The notes beneath the pieces are model-generated. The model saw only the letters and a list, made by a program, of their open reading frames with translations. It had not been told where the DNA came from and made no database searches. Positions 34,984-43,193 of a stretch of DNA of 64,000 bases are shown piece after piece (position 1 is the first letter of the stretch; each line of letters begins with the position of its first letter). Source of the DNA: Phycisphaerae bacterium. GTDB taxonomy: Bacteria; Planctomycetota; Phycisphaerae; UBA1845. The stretch lies in assembly GCA_029260215.1 (NCBI GenBank), contig JAJDDQ010000051.1, positions 124,001 to 188,000 of the forward strand, given 5' to 3'. The translations under genes and the position numbers were made by a program.

Positions 34984-37107
34984 ATGCAGGTGATTGTGGG
35001 ACGCGAAAGAGAAGTTGAACTGGTGACAGCCAGCGTGGAAACGTCGCCGGGGAGCGGGGTGTTCGAGGTCGATGACCGCCTGCGTGTCGAGGAGGTGCGC
35101 ATCGGGAGCGACGGCGATCTCTCGACGGCGCGTTTCACGGTGCGGCTGGACAACACGTTCGACACCGCAGCCGCTCGGGCACGCTACGCGGCGGACCTGC
35201 GCGTGATCGCGAACGTGCGCAGCGACGAGCAGTCCGGCGACCGCGTCCTGTTCGACGGGCACGCACCGATGAGCACAGCCAAGTGGTTCGGCGGACCGGG
35301 TCGTGCGGAAGAGTCGTTCGGCTTTGTGGCCAACGGCGTCTACGGGCGTCTGGCGCGCGACGTCGACGCACAAATCTACGGCCGGCGCATGCGCAGCGGC
35401 CTCATTGAAGACGGGCTTGCGACCGACCCCGGCGCGTGGGCCGACCGCAGCGTGCTGGTGACGGCCGAAACGTGCGTGTTCAACCCGGACGGTGCCGGCA
35501 ACCGATCGGTCACACCGCTGAACATCACACTGCCGGACGGTACGACGCGCCGCGTGCATATTTTCACGCACGACGAAGACGCCAACGGGCAACCGTGGAC
35601 TTATCTACAGGCTCTTCGCTATCTCGTATGGTTCCACGCACCGCGTTGCGGGCCGGTGTTGGACGGCAACGTGTTCGCGAGTACGGATGCGTTCATCGAA
35701 TCGCTGCCGAACGCGGGTGGATCGAGCATGTTGATCCGGCGGTTGTTGCAGCCTTGTGCGTCGCTGGTGTGTGAAGCCACCAATTTGGTCGAGGCGCTGA
35801 CGCTGCTGGCGGACGACGCGGGTATCCATCTGACGATCGAGAGCGAGCGCGACGGTGCGGGGGTGCGTTCGAGCCTTCGCGTGTGGGCGGCCGGCGATCA
35901 GACGCGACGCAGCCTCAACCTGGCTCGGGGTGGATTTCACCCGGACGGTACGAAGCGATTCGATGTGTCGTCTCTGGCTGCCACCGACGTTTTGCGGGCG
36001 AACGAAGTGCAGTCAGCCGACATCGTCTGGGACGATGCGAAGATCATCAACGCGCCCATCGTGGTCGGCGGGGTGAAGGCTTACGAGATGACCGTTCCGC
36101 TCGTTCCCGGTTGGCCTCCGACGGCGAACCTGGACAACGTGGCGGCTGTGGATCGTGACAATGCGAAGTCACTGGCGTTGACGCCGGGGCTGCTGGCGGT
36201 GCTGGGCAAGTCGGCGGAGCTGCTCGCGTGGTTTCGCATGTACCACGCGGACGGTCCCGAGTACGCCGCGAACCGTTACGTTGGCCGACGATGGGTGCTC
36301 AATGAAGATGGCCGATTCGACGGTGCGACGTACAACCGAAACATCCCGTTCGATGACTATCAGCCGTTCGATTTCGGAACAGTGACAGGCTTTGACATTA
36401 CGCGGCGCGGGGACTGGTCGCGTCGTTCGCGGCGGTTCCTGCCTGCGATTACGAAGACGGCACTGGGGGCGGGCTTCGGTGTGTACGTGGAATTCAGCTT
36501 CGACTCGGGCGCGACGTGGGCGCGGGCGTCGGGTGATGTTTCGGTGGCGGTTGACCCGACGGGCGTGGTGTTTGAGGCGGCCAACACGACGACGATCGCG
36601 CCGCCGGGCGTCGATCCGTTGGAGCAGAATCTCTGGTACGCGATTATCGATCAGACGTTCCGCGTGCGCGTGACGGCTGTGATCGAGGGGGACGAGCGAT
36701 TGATCGCCAAGTCAGGCCCGGACGCCCGCGTGACGCCGACGCTGCTGACCACGTCGCGTATCGACTTCGCACCGAACACGTACGGGTTCGCGACGCGCCT
36801 GGGCACGACGAACGCGCTGGCCAGCGTGAACCCCGGCGGCGACGACATCGAGCGCGACGATTCGACAGCCATCGCGCTGCGGGCCGACGTGCTGCGCGAG
36901 CGCAACGAGGATCGCCGTGTGTCCGCCAAGCCCGTAGTGCCTTGGTTTGACACTCGATTTGACGTGGGCGATGAGGTGGCGGCTGTTCGCGGGCGGGGGC
37001 TGTCGCTGGCGACGCGGACGGACGGTGCGACGCGCGGTCCGTGCGTTGTGGGCAAGCGCTACCGGTTCGACGGCGGGCGATGGGAGACGGAGCTGGATCT
37101 GGTCTGA
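34984..37107 (+). CDS. Large phage-like structural protein (possible baseplate hub)
   Basis: A 707-residue protein with no certain family. The first ~130 residues look like a hub beta-barrel: 'VDDRLRVEEVRIGSDGDLST', 'ARFTVRLDNTFDTAAARARY', 'DRVLFDGHAPMSTAKWFGGP'. Around residues 255-300, 'LVEALTLLADDAGIHLTIES' resembles the helix-turn of late-control/hub proteins. The C-terminal third is beta-rich and includes 'FGVYVEFSFDSGATWARASG'. Gene position after a Dit-like gene and before appendage-like genes fits a baseplate hub or tail spike, but no tape measure precedes it. The start codon context is weak. Confidence 0.5.
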   Translation: MQVIVGREREVELVTASVETSPGSGVFEVDDRLRVEEVRIGSDGDLSTARFTVRLDNTFDTAAARARYAADLRVIANVRSDEQSGDRVLFDGHAPMSTAKWFGGPGRAEESFGFVANGVYGRLARDVDAQIYGRRMRSGLIEDGLATDPGAWADRSVLVTAETCVFNPDGAGNRSVTPLNITLPDGTTRRVHIFTHDEDANGQPWTYLQALRYLVWFHAPRCGPVLDGNVFASTDAFIESLPNAGGSSMLIRRLLQPCASLVCEATNLVEALTLLADDAGIHLTIESERDGAGVRSSLRVWAAGDQTRRSLNLARGGFHPDGTKRFDVSSLAATDVLRANEVQSADIVWDDAKIINAPIVVGGVKAYEMTVPLVPGWPPTANLDNVAAVDRDNAKSLALTPGLLAVLGKSAELLAWFRMYHADGPEYAANRYVGRRWVLNEDGRFDGATYNRNIPFDDYQPFDFGTVTGFDITRRGDWSRRSRRFLPAITKTALGAGFGVYVEFSFDSGATWARASGDVSVAVDPTGVVFEAANTTTIAPPGVDPLEQNLWYAIIDQTFRVRVTAVIEGDERLIAKSGPDARVTPTLLTTSRIDFAPNTYGFATRLGTTNALASVNPGGDDIERDDSTAIALRADVLRERNEDRRVSAKPVVPWFDTRFDVGDEVAAVRGRGLSLATRTDGATRGPCVVGKRYRFDGGRWETELDLV

Positions 37108-37131
37108 CGCGGTTCTTTGGATGGGGGCGGA

Positions 37132-37623
37132 ATGATGCAGCGGGTGCGTGTGCAGGTGGAGCGGATTCGGGCGTACGCGGGGGACGCGACGTTCGAGGTG
37201 TTTGGTGATCTCGGGACGGGCGTGGTTGATTTCGACCGCCCACTGACGCCGAGGCCTGTGCGGTTGTGGCCTGAGGCTGAGCGACGGGCGGGGCATGTGT
37301 TGGACGGGCACCTGGTCGTGCGTCATCTGGACGCGATCAACCCGGACGGGCATGTGGAGGGCGAGCACCTGGGGGCGGAGCATCTCTATCCGGCGGCGGT
37401 GGTTGCGTACGAAACACCGGGGTACGTCTTTGGCCGGTTTCAGCACGCGGTGCGCATGGTAGACGGTGCGGGGAATGTCTCGCCGTCGGCGTTCGCGATC
37501 GTGACGGTCAACAGTGCACCGACAGTGCCATTGGGTGTCACCCGGAGCGGTTACGACGCTGTGACGGACCAGGTGAGTTTCGCGTTTGTGCCAAGCCGGT
37601 TCGATCCGGTGGCGGGGAAGTAG
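37132..37623 (+). CDS. Phage-like appendage protein with FN3-like C-terminus
   Basis: A 163-residue protein of unknown family. The second half ('YVFGRFQHAVRMVDGAGNVS', 'VNSAPTVPLGVTRSGYD') reads like a fibronectin-type-III or Ig-like strand pattern found in phage tail appendages. Two adjacent ATGs (37132 and 37135) follow a G-rich run; an ATG at 37117 is also in frame. Its stop is 23 bases from the next start, so it belongs to the same transcript. Confidence 0.5.
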   Translation: MMQRVRVQVERIRAYAGDATFEVFGDLGTGVVDFDRPLTPRPVRLWPEAERRAGHVLDGHLVVRHLDAINPDGHVEGEHLGAEHLYPAAVVAYETPGYVFGRFQHAVRMVDGAGNVSPSAFAIVTVNSAPTVPLGVTRSGYDAVTDQVSFAFVPSRFDPVAGK

Positions 37624-37646
37624 GGCGAGTTTAAGGGGGTTTTGTG

Positions 37647-38492
37647 ATGGCGGTGATTTATCCGAGTGAAGCCTATCCGCTGGAAGCGGCGGTTCAGGGG
37701 TTGGATGCGACGATCGATGTGCGTACGGGGTTGGCGTACATCGCCAAGGGTGTGGGGCCTAACAGCACGCCGTCGTATGAGATTCAGTACAACCGTCGTT
37801 TGCAGCGGCAGAACAACGTGCTGGCTGCGCTGCGTGCGGGGATGGTGGTGGACGAGGGCAGTACGCGCATCGGTGTGTATCCGATCACGTACCGTCTGAG
37901 GGGGCTGACGAAATCGTTTGACGGTGCGACGGCCCAATCCGTGCCGGACGGTACGACGCGGCGCGTGTACCTCGACGCGGGCAACACGTTGCAGATTCAG
38001 CCGACGTTTCCGTCGGACCTGACCGCGCACTTTCCTCTCGCGACGGTGACAGCCAACCTCGGTCTGCTGACGATTGTCGATGAGCGGCCTGCGGTGCTGT
38101 GGGAAGTGTCACCGGTTGGCACGACCGGTGCGACGATTCCGTTCGCACCGAGCGTGTTCCTGTCCGGGACGCTGAGTGTGAAGGTTTATGAGGCTGGCTG
38201 GGTCGCGCCGGTGGATTTCACGCTGCGCGACGCGACGGGCCTGGTGAACACAGCGCCGGTGGGTTCGAGCCTGATCGCGGATGTGCGTGTGGACGGGGTT
38301 TCGGTGTTCGCGCAGCAGGCGGACATGGTCGTGATCGCGGCGGGTCAGACGCTGGACACGTCGGCGAAGGTGGATGCGCTGGTTACGGCTGGTTCGGTAC
38401 TGACGTTCGAGGTTGAGCAGATCGGCTCGACGACGCCCGGTGCGGATCTGACGATCGTGCTGAGCGGGTTGTGCTCGACGGATATCGTGTAG
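37647..38492 (+). CDS. Phage-like structural protein of unknown function
   Basis: A 281-residue protein. Nothing in it matches a family I can name. It is almost entirely beta-strand-like with short Gly/Pro turns ('GVYPITYRLRGLTKSFDGAT', 'TLSVKVYEAGWVAPVDFTLR', 'GADLTIVLSGLCSTDIV'), consistent with a fibre or appendage. AAGGGGG precedes the ATG at 37647; a GTG three bases upstream is an alternative. Gene order places it among the adsorption-type proteins. Confidence 0.5.
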   Translation: MAVIYPSEAYPLEAAVQGLDATIDVRTGLAYIAKGVGPNSTPSYEIQYNRRLQRQNNVLAALRAGMVVDEGSTRIGVYPITYRLRGLTKSFDGATAQSVPDGTTRRVYLDAGNTLQIQPTFPSDLTAHFPLATVTANLGLLTIVDERPAVLWEVSPVGTTGATIPFAPSVFLSGTLSVKVYEAGWVAPVDFTLRDATGLVNTAPVGSSLIADVRVDGVSVFAQQADMVVIAAGQTLDTSAKVDALVTAGSVLTFEVEQIGSTTPGADLTIVLSGLCSTDIV

Positions 38493-38591
38493 CGCGGAGT
38501 TGGTTTGGTTGAGGTAGCTGTGACGCGCTGTCATTGAAGCGGTGCGACACGCAAGGCGGAATCATTTTCATTCAAAAGGGGGAATCAAACG

Positions 38592-38900
38592 ATGGGATAC
38601 GGTGAGATTTACGATGCGGCGACTGATGCGGTTCATGTGTTGCGCAAGCAGGCTGCGGTGGCGTGTGCGAAGGCGGCGGCGGACATTTTGAATGAATCGC
38701 CCGCGACGGCCAACCACGCGCAGCGTGTGCAGTGGGCGCGTCTGGTGATCAAGCCCGCCGGTCCGACCGCGATGGCGGAACGAATGGTCTGGAAGATTCT
38801 GGAGAACGCGACGATTCAGGCCGCACCGACCACGGCGACGGACAGCGATGTTCAGTTCGTGGTGAATGCGCTGGTCGATACGTTCGCGGGCGAGGAATAG
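38592..38900 (+). CDS. Small helical phage-like protein
   Basis: A 102-residue, mostly helical protein: 'HVLRKQAAVACAKAAADIL', 'TANHAQRVQWARLVIKP', 'DVQFVVNALVDTFAG'. Small proteins with this 'NHA.R..WA' core occur in phage structural clusters next to fibre genes, usually without assigned function; that comparison is from memory. It may be a chaperone or a structural linker. It is preceded by 'aaaagggggaatcaaacg', which contains a strong Shine-Dalgarno sequence. Confidence 0.55.
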   Translation: MGYGEIYDAATDAVHVLRKQAAVACAKAAADILNESPATANHAQRVQWARLVIKPAGPTAMAERMVWKILENATIQAAPTTATDSDVQFVVNALVDTFAGEE

Positions 38901-38936
38901 GACGAGGCTGAGGCCTGAGATGGATGGGGAGTGGTG

Positions 38937-39446
38937 ATGGCGAACAAGATTTATGTGAATCAGGAAGCGGCGGTCACGTTCGGAACGAACACGGACACGG
39001 TGACGTGTACGATCAAGAATCTCGCAGCCGGTGCGGGGCGGGTTTCGGCGCAGCTCGATCGGGGGGCCGGGGCGCGGGCCGAGGAGTTTGAATGGCGGGC
39101 GAAATTCACATTCGCGACGACGCCGGTGGTGGGTGAAGCCATCGATCTTTACCTGAGTCCGTCGGACGGATCGATTCAGGACGGAGACCTGGGCACGTCC
39201 GATGCGGATGTTGACGGCGTGCTGGGCAAGGGTGCGGTGGCGGATGTGGTTAAGAATCTTTACTACCTCGGATCGGTGGTGGTGCAGAAGGCCGACGCGA
39301 CGCAGTCGATGAAGGCCGGCGGACGGTGCCGGATCGCGTCGCGTTATGTTTCGCTCGTGGTGCATAACAACACGGCGGACGCGCTGGGTACGGTCGATGC
39401 GGATCAGCAGGTTCGATTGATTCCCAGCCCGGCGGAGATGCAATGA
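38937..39446 (+). CDS. Phage-like beta-rich structural protein
   Basis: A 169-residue protein. It has 'VTCTIKNLAAGAGRVSAQLD' and a long acidic loop 'SDGSIQDGDLGTSDADVDG', then 'VKNLYYLGSVVVQKADATQS' and 'YVSLVVHNNTADALGTVDAD'. The shape suggests a beta-sandwich virion protein; the family is unknown. GGGGAG precedes the ATG at 38937. Its stop overlaps the next start in an ATGA arrangement, so translation is coupled to the LamG-like gene. Confidence 0.5.
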   Translation: MANKIYVNQEAAVTFGTNTDTVTCTIKNLAAGAGRVSAQLDRGAGARAEEFEWRAKFTFATTPVVGEAIDLYLSPSDGSIQDGDLGTSDADVDGVLGKGAVADVVKNLYYLGSVVVQKADATQSMKAGGRCRIASRYVSLVVHNNTADALGTVDADQQVRLIPSPAEMQ

Positions 39447-40255
39447 GACATCGCTTGAGCAGATTTCAACCATTGGGCTGGGGTGATGCGGCGCGGTCGC
39501 GGGGTGAGTCGGTTCGGCCTGAGCTATGGCCTGACGCGGCGTGGTATCCGACGCTGGGGCCGACGGGCAAAATACTTCGCGATGTTGGCGGGCGCGGGCG
39601 TCACGGATTGGCCACCAACATTGCGGCGGCGGATTTGTGGTCCACGGAAAACCCGTTCGGGCGCGTGCTGCGTTTCAGTGGGTCGGCTGGCGGCGAAGTC
39701 GTCGAGACGTCCTACACGCGGGCGCTGGGCGATTTTACGTGCGTGGCGTGGTTCCTGGCGACGGGGGCCGGCGAAGCGTTCAGCCGCGTGGTGGACAAGC
39801 GTTTCGATTTTGGTTTTTGGATGGGACGCAATCAATCGTCGGCGAACAGTTGGGGTGCGGGTATTCGCGAGACGTCCGGTGATGGGTACGGCGATTTTCT
39901 GACGCTGGGTGACGGGTCTTGGCATCAGCTTGTGTGCCGGCGGCGCGGGACGGAAAAACTCGTGCTGGGCAATGGCGGCTCGGTGATGTCGGTGACCACG
40001 GTGACGTCGGCGTTGCTCAGTACGGATACGCTCAACATAGGCAACGACACGCCGTGGCGTACTTCGGCGCTGGATGGTTGCGTCGGTCCGGTGCTGTTGT
40101 ACGAGCGGGCGATTTCGGATCAGGCGATTGTGGAATTGTTCGACGATCCAATGAGGCCTTTGCGGCGGGGGCGGCGCGTGTATGCCAAGACGGTGTCGAT
40201 CGCCGGGTCGCTGCCGGTGGTGGCGCATCAGCGCCGGATGATGGAGGGCGTGTGA
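39443..40255 (+). CDS. LamG/concanavalin-A-like lectin-domain protein in the capsid cluster
   Basis: A 270-residue protein whose residues about 70-240 follow the LamG-like jelly-roll pattern: 'VLRFSGSAGGEVVETSYTRA', 'FTCVAWFLATGAGEAFSRVV', 'DGSWHQLVCRRRGTEKLVLG', 'LNIGNDTPWRTSALDGCVGP', 'LLYERAISDQAIVELFDDP'. Such domains bind glycans and occur on phage fibres and on cell-surface proteins. In this cluster it is a candidate receptor-binding component. It overlaps the preceding gene by four bases. No signal peptide is present, as expected for a virion protein rather than a secreted one. Confidence 0.75.
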   Translation: MRHRLSRFQPLGWGDAARSRGESVRPELWPDAAWYPTLGPTGKILRDVGGRGRHGLATNIAAADLWSTENPFGRVLRFSGSAGGEVVETSYTRALGDFTCVAWFLATGAGEAFSRVVDKRFDFGFWMGRNQSSANSWGAGIRETSGDGYGDFLTLGDGSWHQLVCRRRGTEKLVLGNGGSVMSVTTVTSALLSTDTLNIGNDTPWRTSALDGCVGPVLLYERAISDQAIVELFDDPMRPLRRGRRVYAKTVSIAGSLPVVAHQRRMMEGV

Positions 40256-40316
40256 TGCGGCGCGATTGGTGTTTTGGGTTGGTGGGTGTGTTGAGCGCGA
40301 AGGGAGTGGATCGAAA

Positions 40317-41114
40317 ATGTTTTTGAAACAAGGGACTGCACGGGTGGTTCGGGTGGGGCCTTTCCTGGATTCGACTGATGGCAACACGGCGGAGACGGCG
40401 TTGACGATTGGTCAGGCTGACATTCGGTTGAGCAAGAACGGCGGGGACTTTGCGTCCTCGAATCAGAGCGGAGGGGCGACGCACGACGAGGGCGGGTTTT
40501 ACGCGCTGACGCTTGATGCCACCGACTCGGATACGGTGGGTGAGCTGGAGTTGTACGTGCATGTGGCGGGTGCGTTGTACGTTAAGTCGCGGTTCTTTGT
40601 GCTGGCGGGGCAGGTGTACGATTCGATGGTGGGAACCGATCGTTTGCAGGTGGATGCGGCGGAGGTTTCGGGCAGTGCGGCTGCGGCGGATGCGCTTGAA
40701 ACCAACATCGGGAACCTGGACGCGGGCGTTTCGAGCCGACTGGCGAGTGCGGCTGCTCCGGCGAATTTTGTTGATCTGGCGATCACATCGGCCACGGGGC
40801 GCGTGACGGTTGGGACGAATCTGGACAAGACGGGGTACGACCTGGCTGGTGTGAAGAAGACGCTGGATCAGTTGAACGACACGTCGGCTTCGCAGGTGGC
40901 GGACGCGGTGCTGGATGAGCCGACGGCGCAGCATCAGACGGTTGGTTCGCTGGGTGCGGAGGTCAGCTTGGCCAAGGCGATGCTGGCCAACAAGCGCGTG
41001 CATACGAATTCCACGGGTGTGGATGTTGTGATGGGTGACGATGGTGTGACACCGGTGCGCACAATGACGCCGACGGATGGTGGGAATGATGTTATTGAAG
41101 TTGTGCCGAGTTAG
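40317..41114 (+). CDS. Phage fibre-like protein (BppU-like N-terminus)
   Basis: A 265-residue protein. The start 'MFLKQGTARVVRVGPFLDS' and 'IGQADIRLSKNGGDFASSNQ' is typical of phage proteins that open with a small beta domain like the BppU N-terminus. A helical, Ala-rich stretch follows ('DALETNIGNLDAGVSSRLAS', probably trimeric coiled coil), then 'TNLDKTGYDLAGVKKTLDQL', a linker seen in many predicted fibres. AGGGAG precedes the ATG at 40317. Likely a trimeric adsorption fibre or its adaptor. Confidence 0.6.
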   Translation: MFLKQGTARVVRVGPFLDSTDGNTAETALTIGQADIRLSKNGGDFASSNQSGGATHDEGGFYALTLDATDSDTVGELELYVHVAGALYVKSRFFVLAGQVYDSMVGTDRLQVDAAEVSGSAAAADALETNIGNLDAGVSSRLASAAAPANFVDLAITSATGRVTVGTNLDKTGYDLAGVKKTLDQLNDTSASQVADAVLDEPTAQHQTVGSLGAEVSLAKAMLANKRVHTNSTGVDVVMGDDGVTPVRTMTPTDGGNDVIEVVPS

Positions 41115-41140
41115 GGTGTTGTGCGTTGTGTTGTGCGGGG

Positions 41141-41170
41141 CGTCCACGCGGACTGAAGTCCGCGGCTCGT
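41141..41170 (+). repeat. Dispersed palindromic repeat family C, copy 1
   Basis: 'cgcggactgaagtccgcg' centre followed by 'gctcgt'. The same sequence with minor changes occurs at 44881, 47166 and 47584. It lies between two genes of the capsid cluster. Confidence 0.85.
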
Positions 41171-41206
41171 TGGGTGGGGGACCGGGTTACGCTGGAGTGT
41201 CGTGGT

Positions 41207-41947
41207 ATGGCATGTGAATTGTTTGACAAGTGGCTGGCGCATTACGATCCGATTCATCGGGGTTGGACGGTGCGCGGTATTGCAAACGGGGTGTCGGCTA
41301 TGAACGGGTGGGGCGTGCCGCGTGTTGCGGGCGGGTACAACCTGTTTCGCGGCGCGGGGTCGGCTGACGCGATTGATTTCACTTCACCGGTGGGAGCGGC
41401 GGGGCGTGATGCTGCGGGGATTTCCAATTTCGCGTGGCGGCCTCATGCGGTGTCGACGCGCTATTATTATGCGGTGAAGTCGATCGGTGGCGGTGGGGTT
41501 GAGAGTGATGGGTCGCTTCCGGCGCGGGTGGCGGAGTTTGACGGCGCGGGCGGCTTGATCGGGTTGCGGCCTAACGCGCCGACGGGGCTTGCGGTGCGTG
41601 CGACGGCGGGCGGAGCGTTCGCGCTTCGTTGGTTGTACGGGTCGCGACTTGAGGCGGCGGCTCCTTCGGCGTTTCGGGTTTATCACGACGCCGGGACGGG
41701 GACGGTGGACTACAACACGCTCGTGGCGAGCGTTCCTTACGTTCGCGGGCGTGCGCATTTTGTTTATGCGTCGGCTGGGTTCGCACATGGTTTGCGACGG
41801 GTGTGGGCGGTGCGTGCGGTGACGGACGAGGGTGTTGAGGATGGGAATGTGGTGACGGCGTTTGGGTGGGCTGACGCGACGGCGCCGCCGGTGCATCCGT
41901 CGGTGCGGGCGTCGAGCGTAGAGGCCGGTGAGGGGATGGAACCTTGA
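41207..41947 (+). CDS. Phage-like protein with FN3-like domains
   Basis: A 246-residue protein starting at the ATG at 41207, after GGAGTG. The N-terminus 'MACELFDKWLAHYDPIHRGW' is unlike a signal peptide. Two stretches have the fibronectin-type-III look: 'GGYNLFRGAGSADAIDFTSP...RYYYAVKSIG' split by a loop, and 'APTGLAVRATAGGAFALRWL...FRVYHDAGTG'. Such domains decorate capsids and tails and bind carbohydrates weakly. No specific family can be named. The stop overlaps the next gene's TTG start. Confidence 0.5.
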   Translation: MACELFDKWLAHYDPIHRGWTVRGIANGVSAMNGWGVPRVAGGYNLFRGAGSADAIDFTSPVGAAGRDAAGISNFAWRPHAVSTRYYYAVKSIGGGGVESDGSLPARVAEFDGAGGLIGLRPNAPTGLAVRATAGGAFALRWLYGSRLEAAAPSAFRVYHDAGTGTVDYNTLVASVPYVRGRAHFVYASAGFAHGLRRVWAVRAVTDEGVEDGNVVTAFGWADATAPPVHPSVRASSVEAGEGMEP

Positions 41948-42300
41948 GTATTCGATCGATCGAGCAACTTCGGGTGAATCAGTCGGCGATTATGGGGGAG
42001 TATCGTTCGCGGCGATCCGAGGCGGCGGTGACCGGTGCGGGCCGTGTTTCGGCGGGTGTCGATACGGTGGCAACGCTGGGCCGAGTGACAGGTGTTGTCA
42101 CTGTTGATGCGACGTATGGGCCTCATTTGACCGTGGCGGTTCAGGTTTTTGGGGGGACGCCGCCGCTTGCGTCGGATGCCGCGAAACCGATTCAGCGGGC
42201 CTACCCGACGCCGAATCATGCTGTGGCGGACTACGCGGTGAACGAGTTTGTCGAGCTGCTGCCCGCACGCGGTGCGCTGCTGGCGACGAAGCTGCAATAG
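41944..42300 (+). CDS. Small protein closing the capsid cluster
   Basis: A 118-residue protein of unknown function whose TTG start overlaps the previous stop codon (TTGA). It contains 'AAVTGAGRVSAGVDTVATLG' and 'YGPHLTVAVQVFGGTPPLAS'; the first ~25 residues look helical and the rest is undecided. The overlap ties it to the cluster, and it is the last co-directional gene before a gap with a family D repeat. Confidence 0.45.
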   Translation: MSIRSIEQLRVNQSAIMGEYRSRRSEAAVTGAGRVSAGVDTVATLGRVTGVVTVDATYGPHLTVAVQVFGGTPPLASDAAKPIQRAYPTPNHAVADYAVNEFVELLPARGALLATKLQ

Positions 42301-42447
42301 CTTTTTTGCGGGGCGGGATGATCACGTCTGTTACTGGGGGATGCACCCCTTCATTTCTTTGTTACATGGTTTTTGGGTTGACACGCCGGGCGATGTCGCG
42401 CTAGCTGTTGGTGCGGTTTTGGATCGTGTCGCCCTCGGGATTTGGAA

Positions 42448-42474
42448 CGTGTCGCACGCGACACGGCTAAACGG
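42448..42474 (+). repeat. Dispersed palindromic repeat family D, copy 2
   Basis: 'gtgtcgcacgcgacacggct' core followed by aaacgg. Identical over 27 bases with the copy at 47260 and the exact inverse (23 bases) of 27655-27677. Together with copy 1 it brackets the capsid cluster. Confidence 0.85.
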
Positions 42475-42498
42475 GTGCTGGAGGTGTTGGGCGCTCTT

Positions 42499-43017
42499 AT
42501 GATTGCCTGGGTTGTTAATTCTGTTCGCAAGTACGCGGTGCGCATCGCTTGGGTGACGCTCTTTGGGCTTCATGTTGCGCTGCTGGTGCGGTCGTTGTGC
42601 TTGGCTGAGGCGTCGATCGGCGGTCAGATTGCGCTGGCGGTTACCGTTGTTTTTCTGGGGCTTAAGAGTGTCGGTCTTGCGGCGCTTCGGTTTCGGTGTA
42701 GTCGCCGGGCTGTTGTCGCGGGGATGCTGATCGTCGTCGTGATGCATGCGGGCGTGATTGATCGATCGTTTGAGGCGGACGTTTCTTTGCTTTGGCCTTG
42801 GATGGTTCCGCTGGCGTTTTCTGTCTGGTGCCTGGATTCGCGCTGGGTTCGTGTTCTTGGCCGGCTGCTGTCGGCTGCGGCTGCGGCGCTGGGTTGTGGT
42901 GCCGGGATTTCGCATCTTTTTCGGGTCGCCTATGTGCGCGGTGATCTTGATTTCTCTGTTTTGCGTGGCTATTTCGTGTTGAATGCCTGGCCTCGCTGCC
43001 CTCCTTTTGCTGCCTGA
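42499..43017 (+). CDS. Multi-pass membrane protein of unknown function
   Basis: A 172-residue protein with about five hydrophobic helices ('IAWVTLFGLHVALLVRSLCL', 'QIALAVTVVFLGLKSVGLAA', 'AVVAGMLIVVVMHAGV', 'LLWPWMVPLAFSVWCLD'). No family is recognised. The frame extends upstream to 42442, but that part translates the family D palindrome, so I chose the ATG at 42499, which follows GGAGGTG. A possible -35 (TTGACA at 42378) has only a weak -10 partner. Confidence 0.6.
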   Translation: MIAWVVNSVRKYAVRIAWVTLFGLHVALLVRSLCLAEASIGGQIALAVTVVFLGLKSVGLAALRFRCSRRAVVAGMLIVVVMHAGVIDRSFEADVSLLWPWMVPLAFSVWCLDSRWVRVLGRLLSAAAAALGCGAGISHLFRVAYVRGDLDFSVLRGYFVLNAWPRCPPFAA

Positions 43018-43193
43018 ATTTCACAGTTGATTTTTCTTTGGCGTTTGTGTGCGCGTTCCTGTTTGGGCGCGGCTTGAATGCTGCACGCCCGGTCCTTCAT
43101 CGGGTGGATCATGTGACTTGATTTTGCGCGCATTCGCTCCTTCACGATTACGTCGTGATGGGTGCGTTGTGTACAGGTGGAAGGAAAGGATTG

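Noticed and set aside
39443-40255. Diversity-generating retroelement acting on the LamG-like gene
   Set aside because: No reverse transcriptase, template repeat or variable repeat was found nearby.
27655-42474. Complete inducible Mu-like prophage
   Set aside because: No transposase genes A/B, repressor, lysis genes, or Mu-like terminal repeats were seen, and core tail genes are missing.
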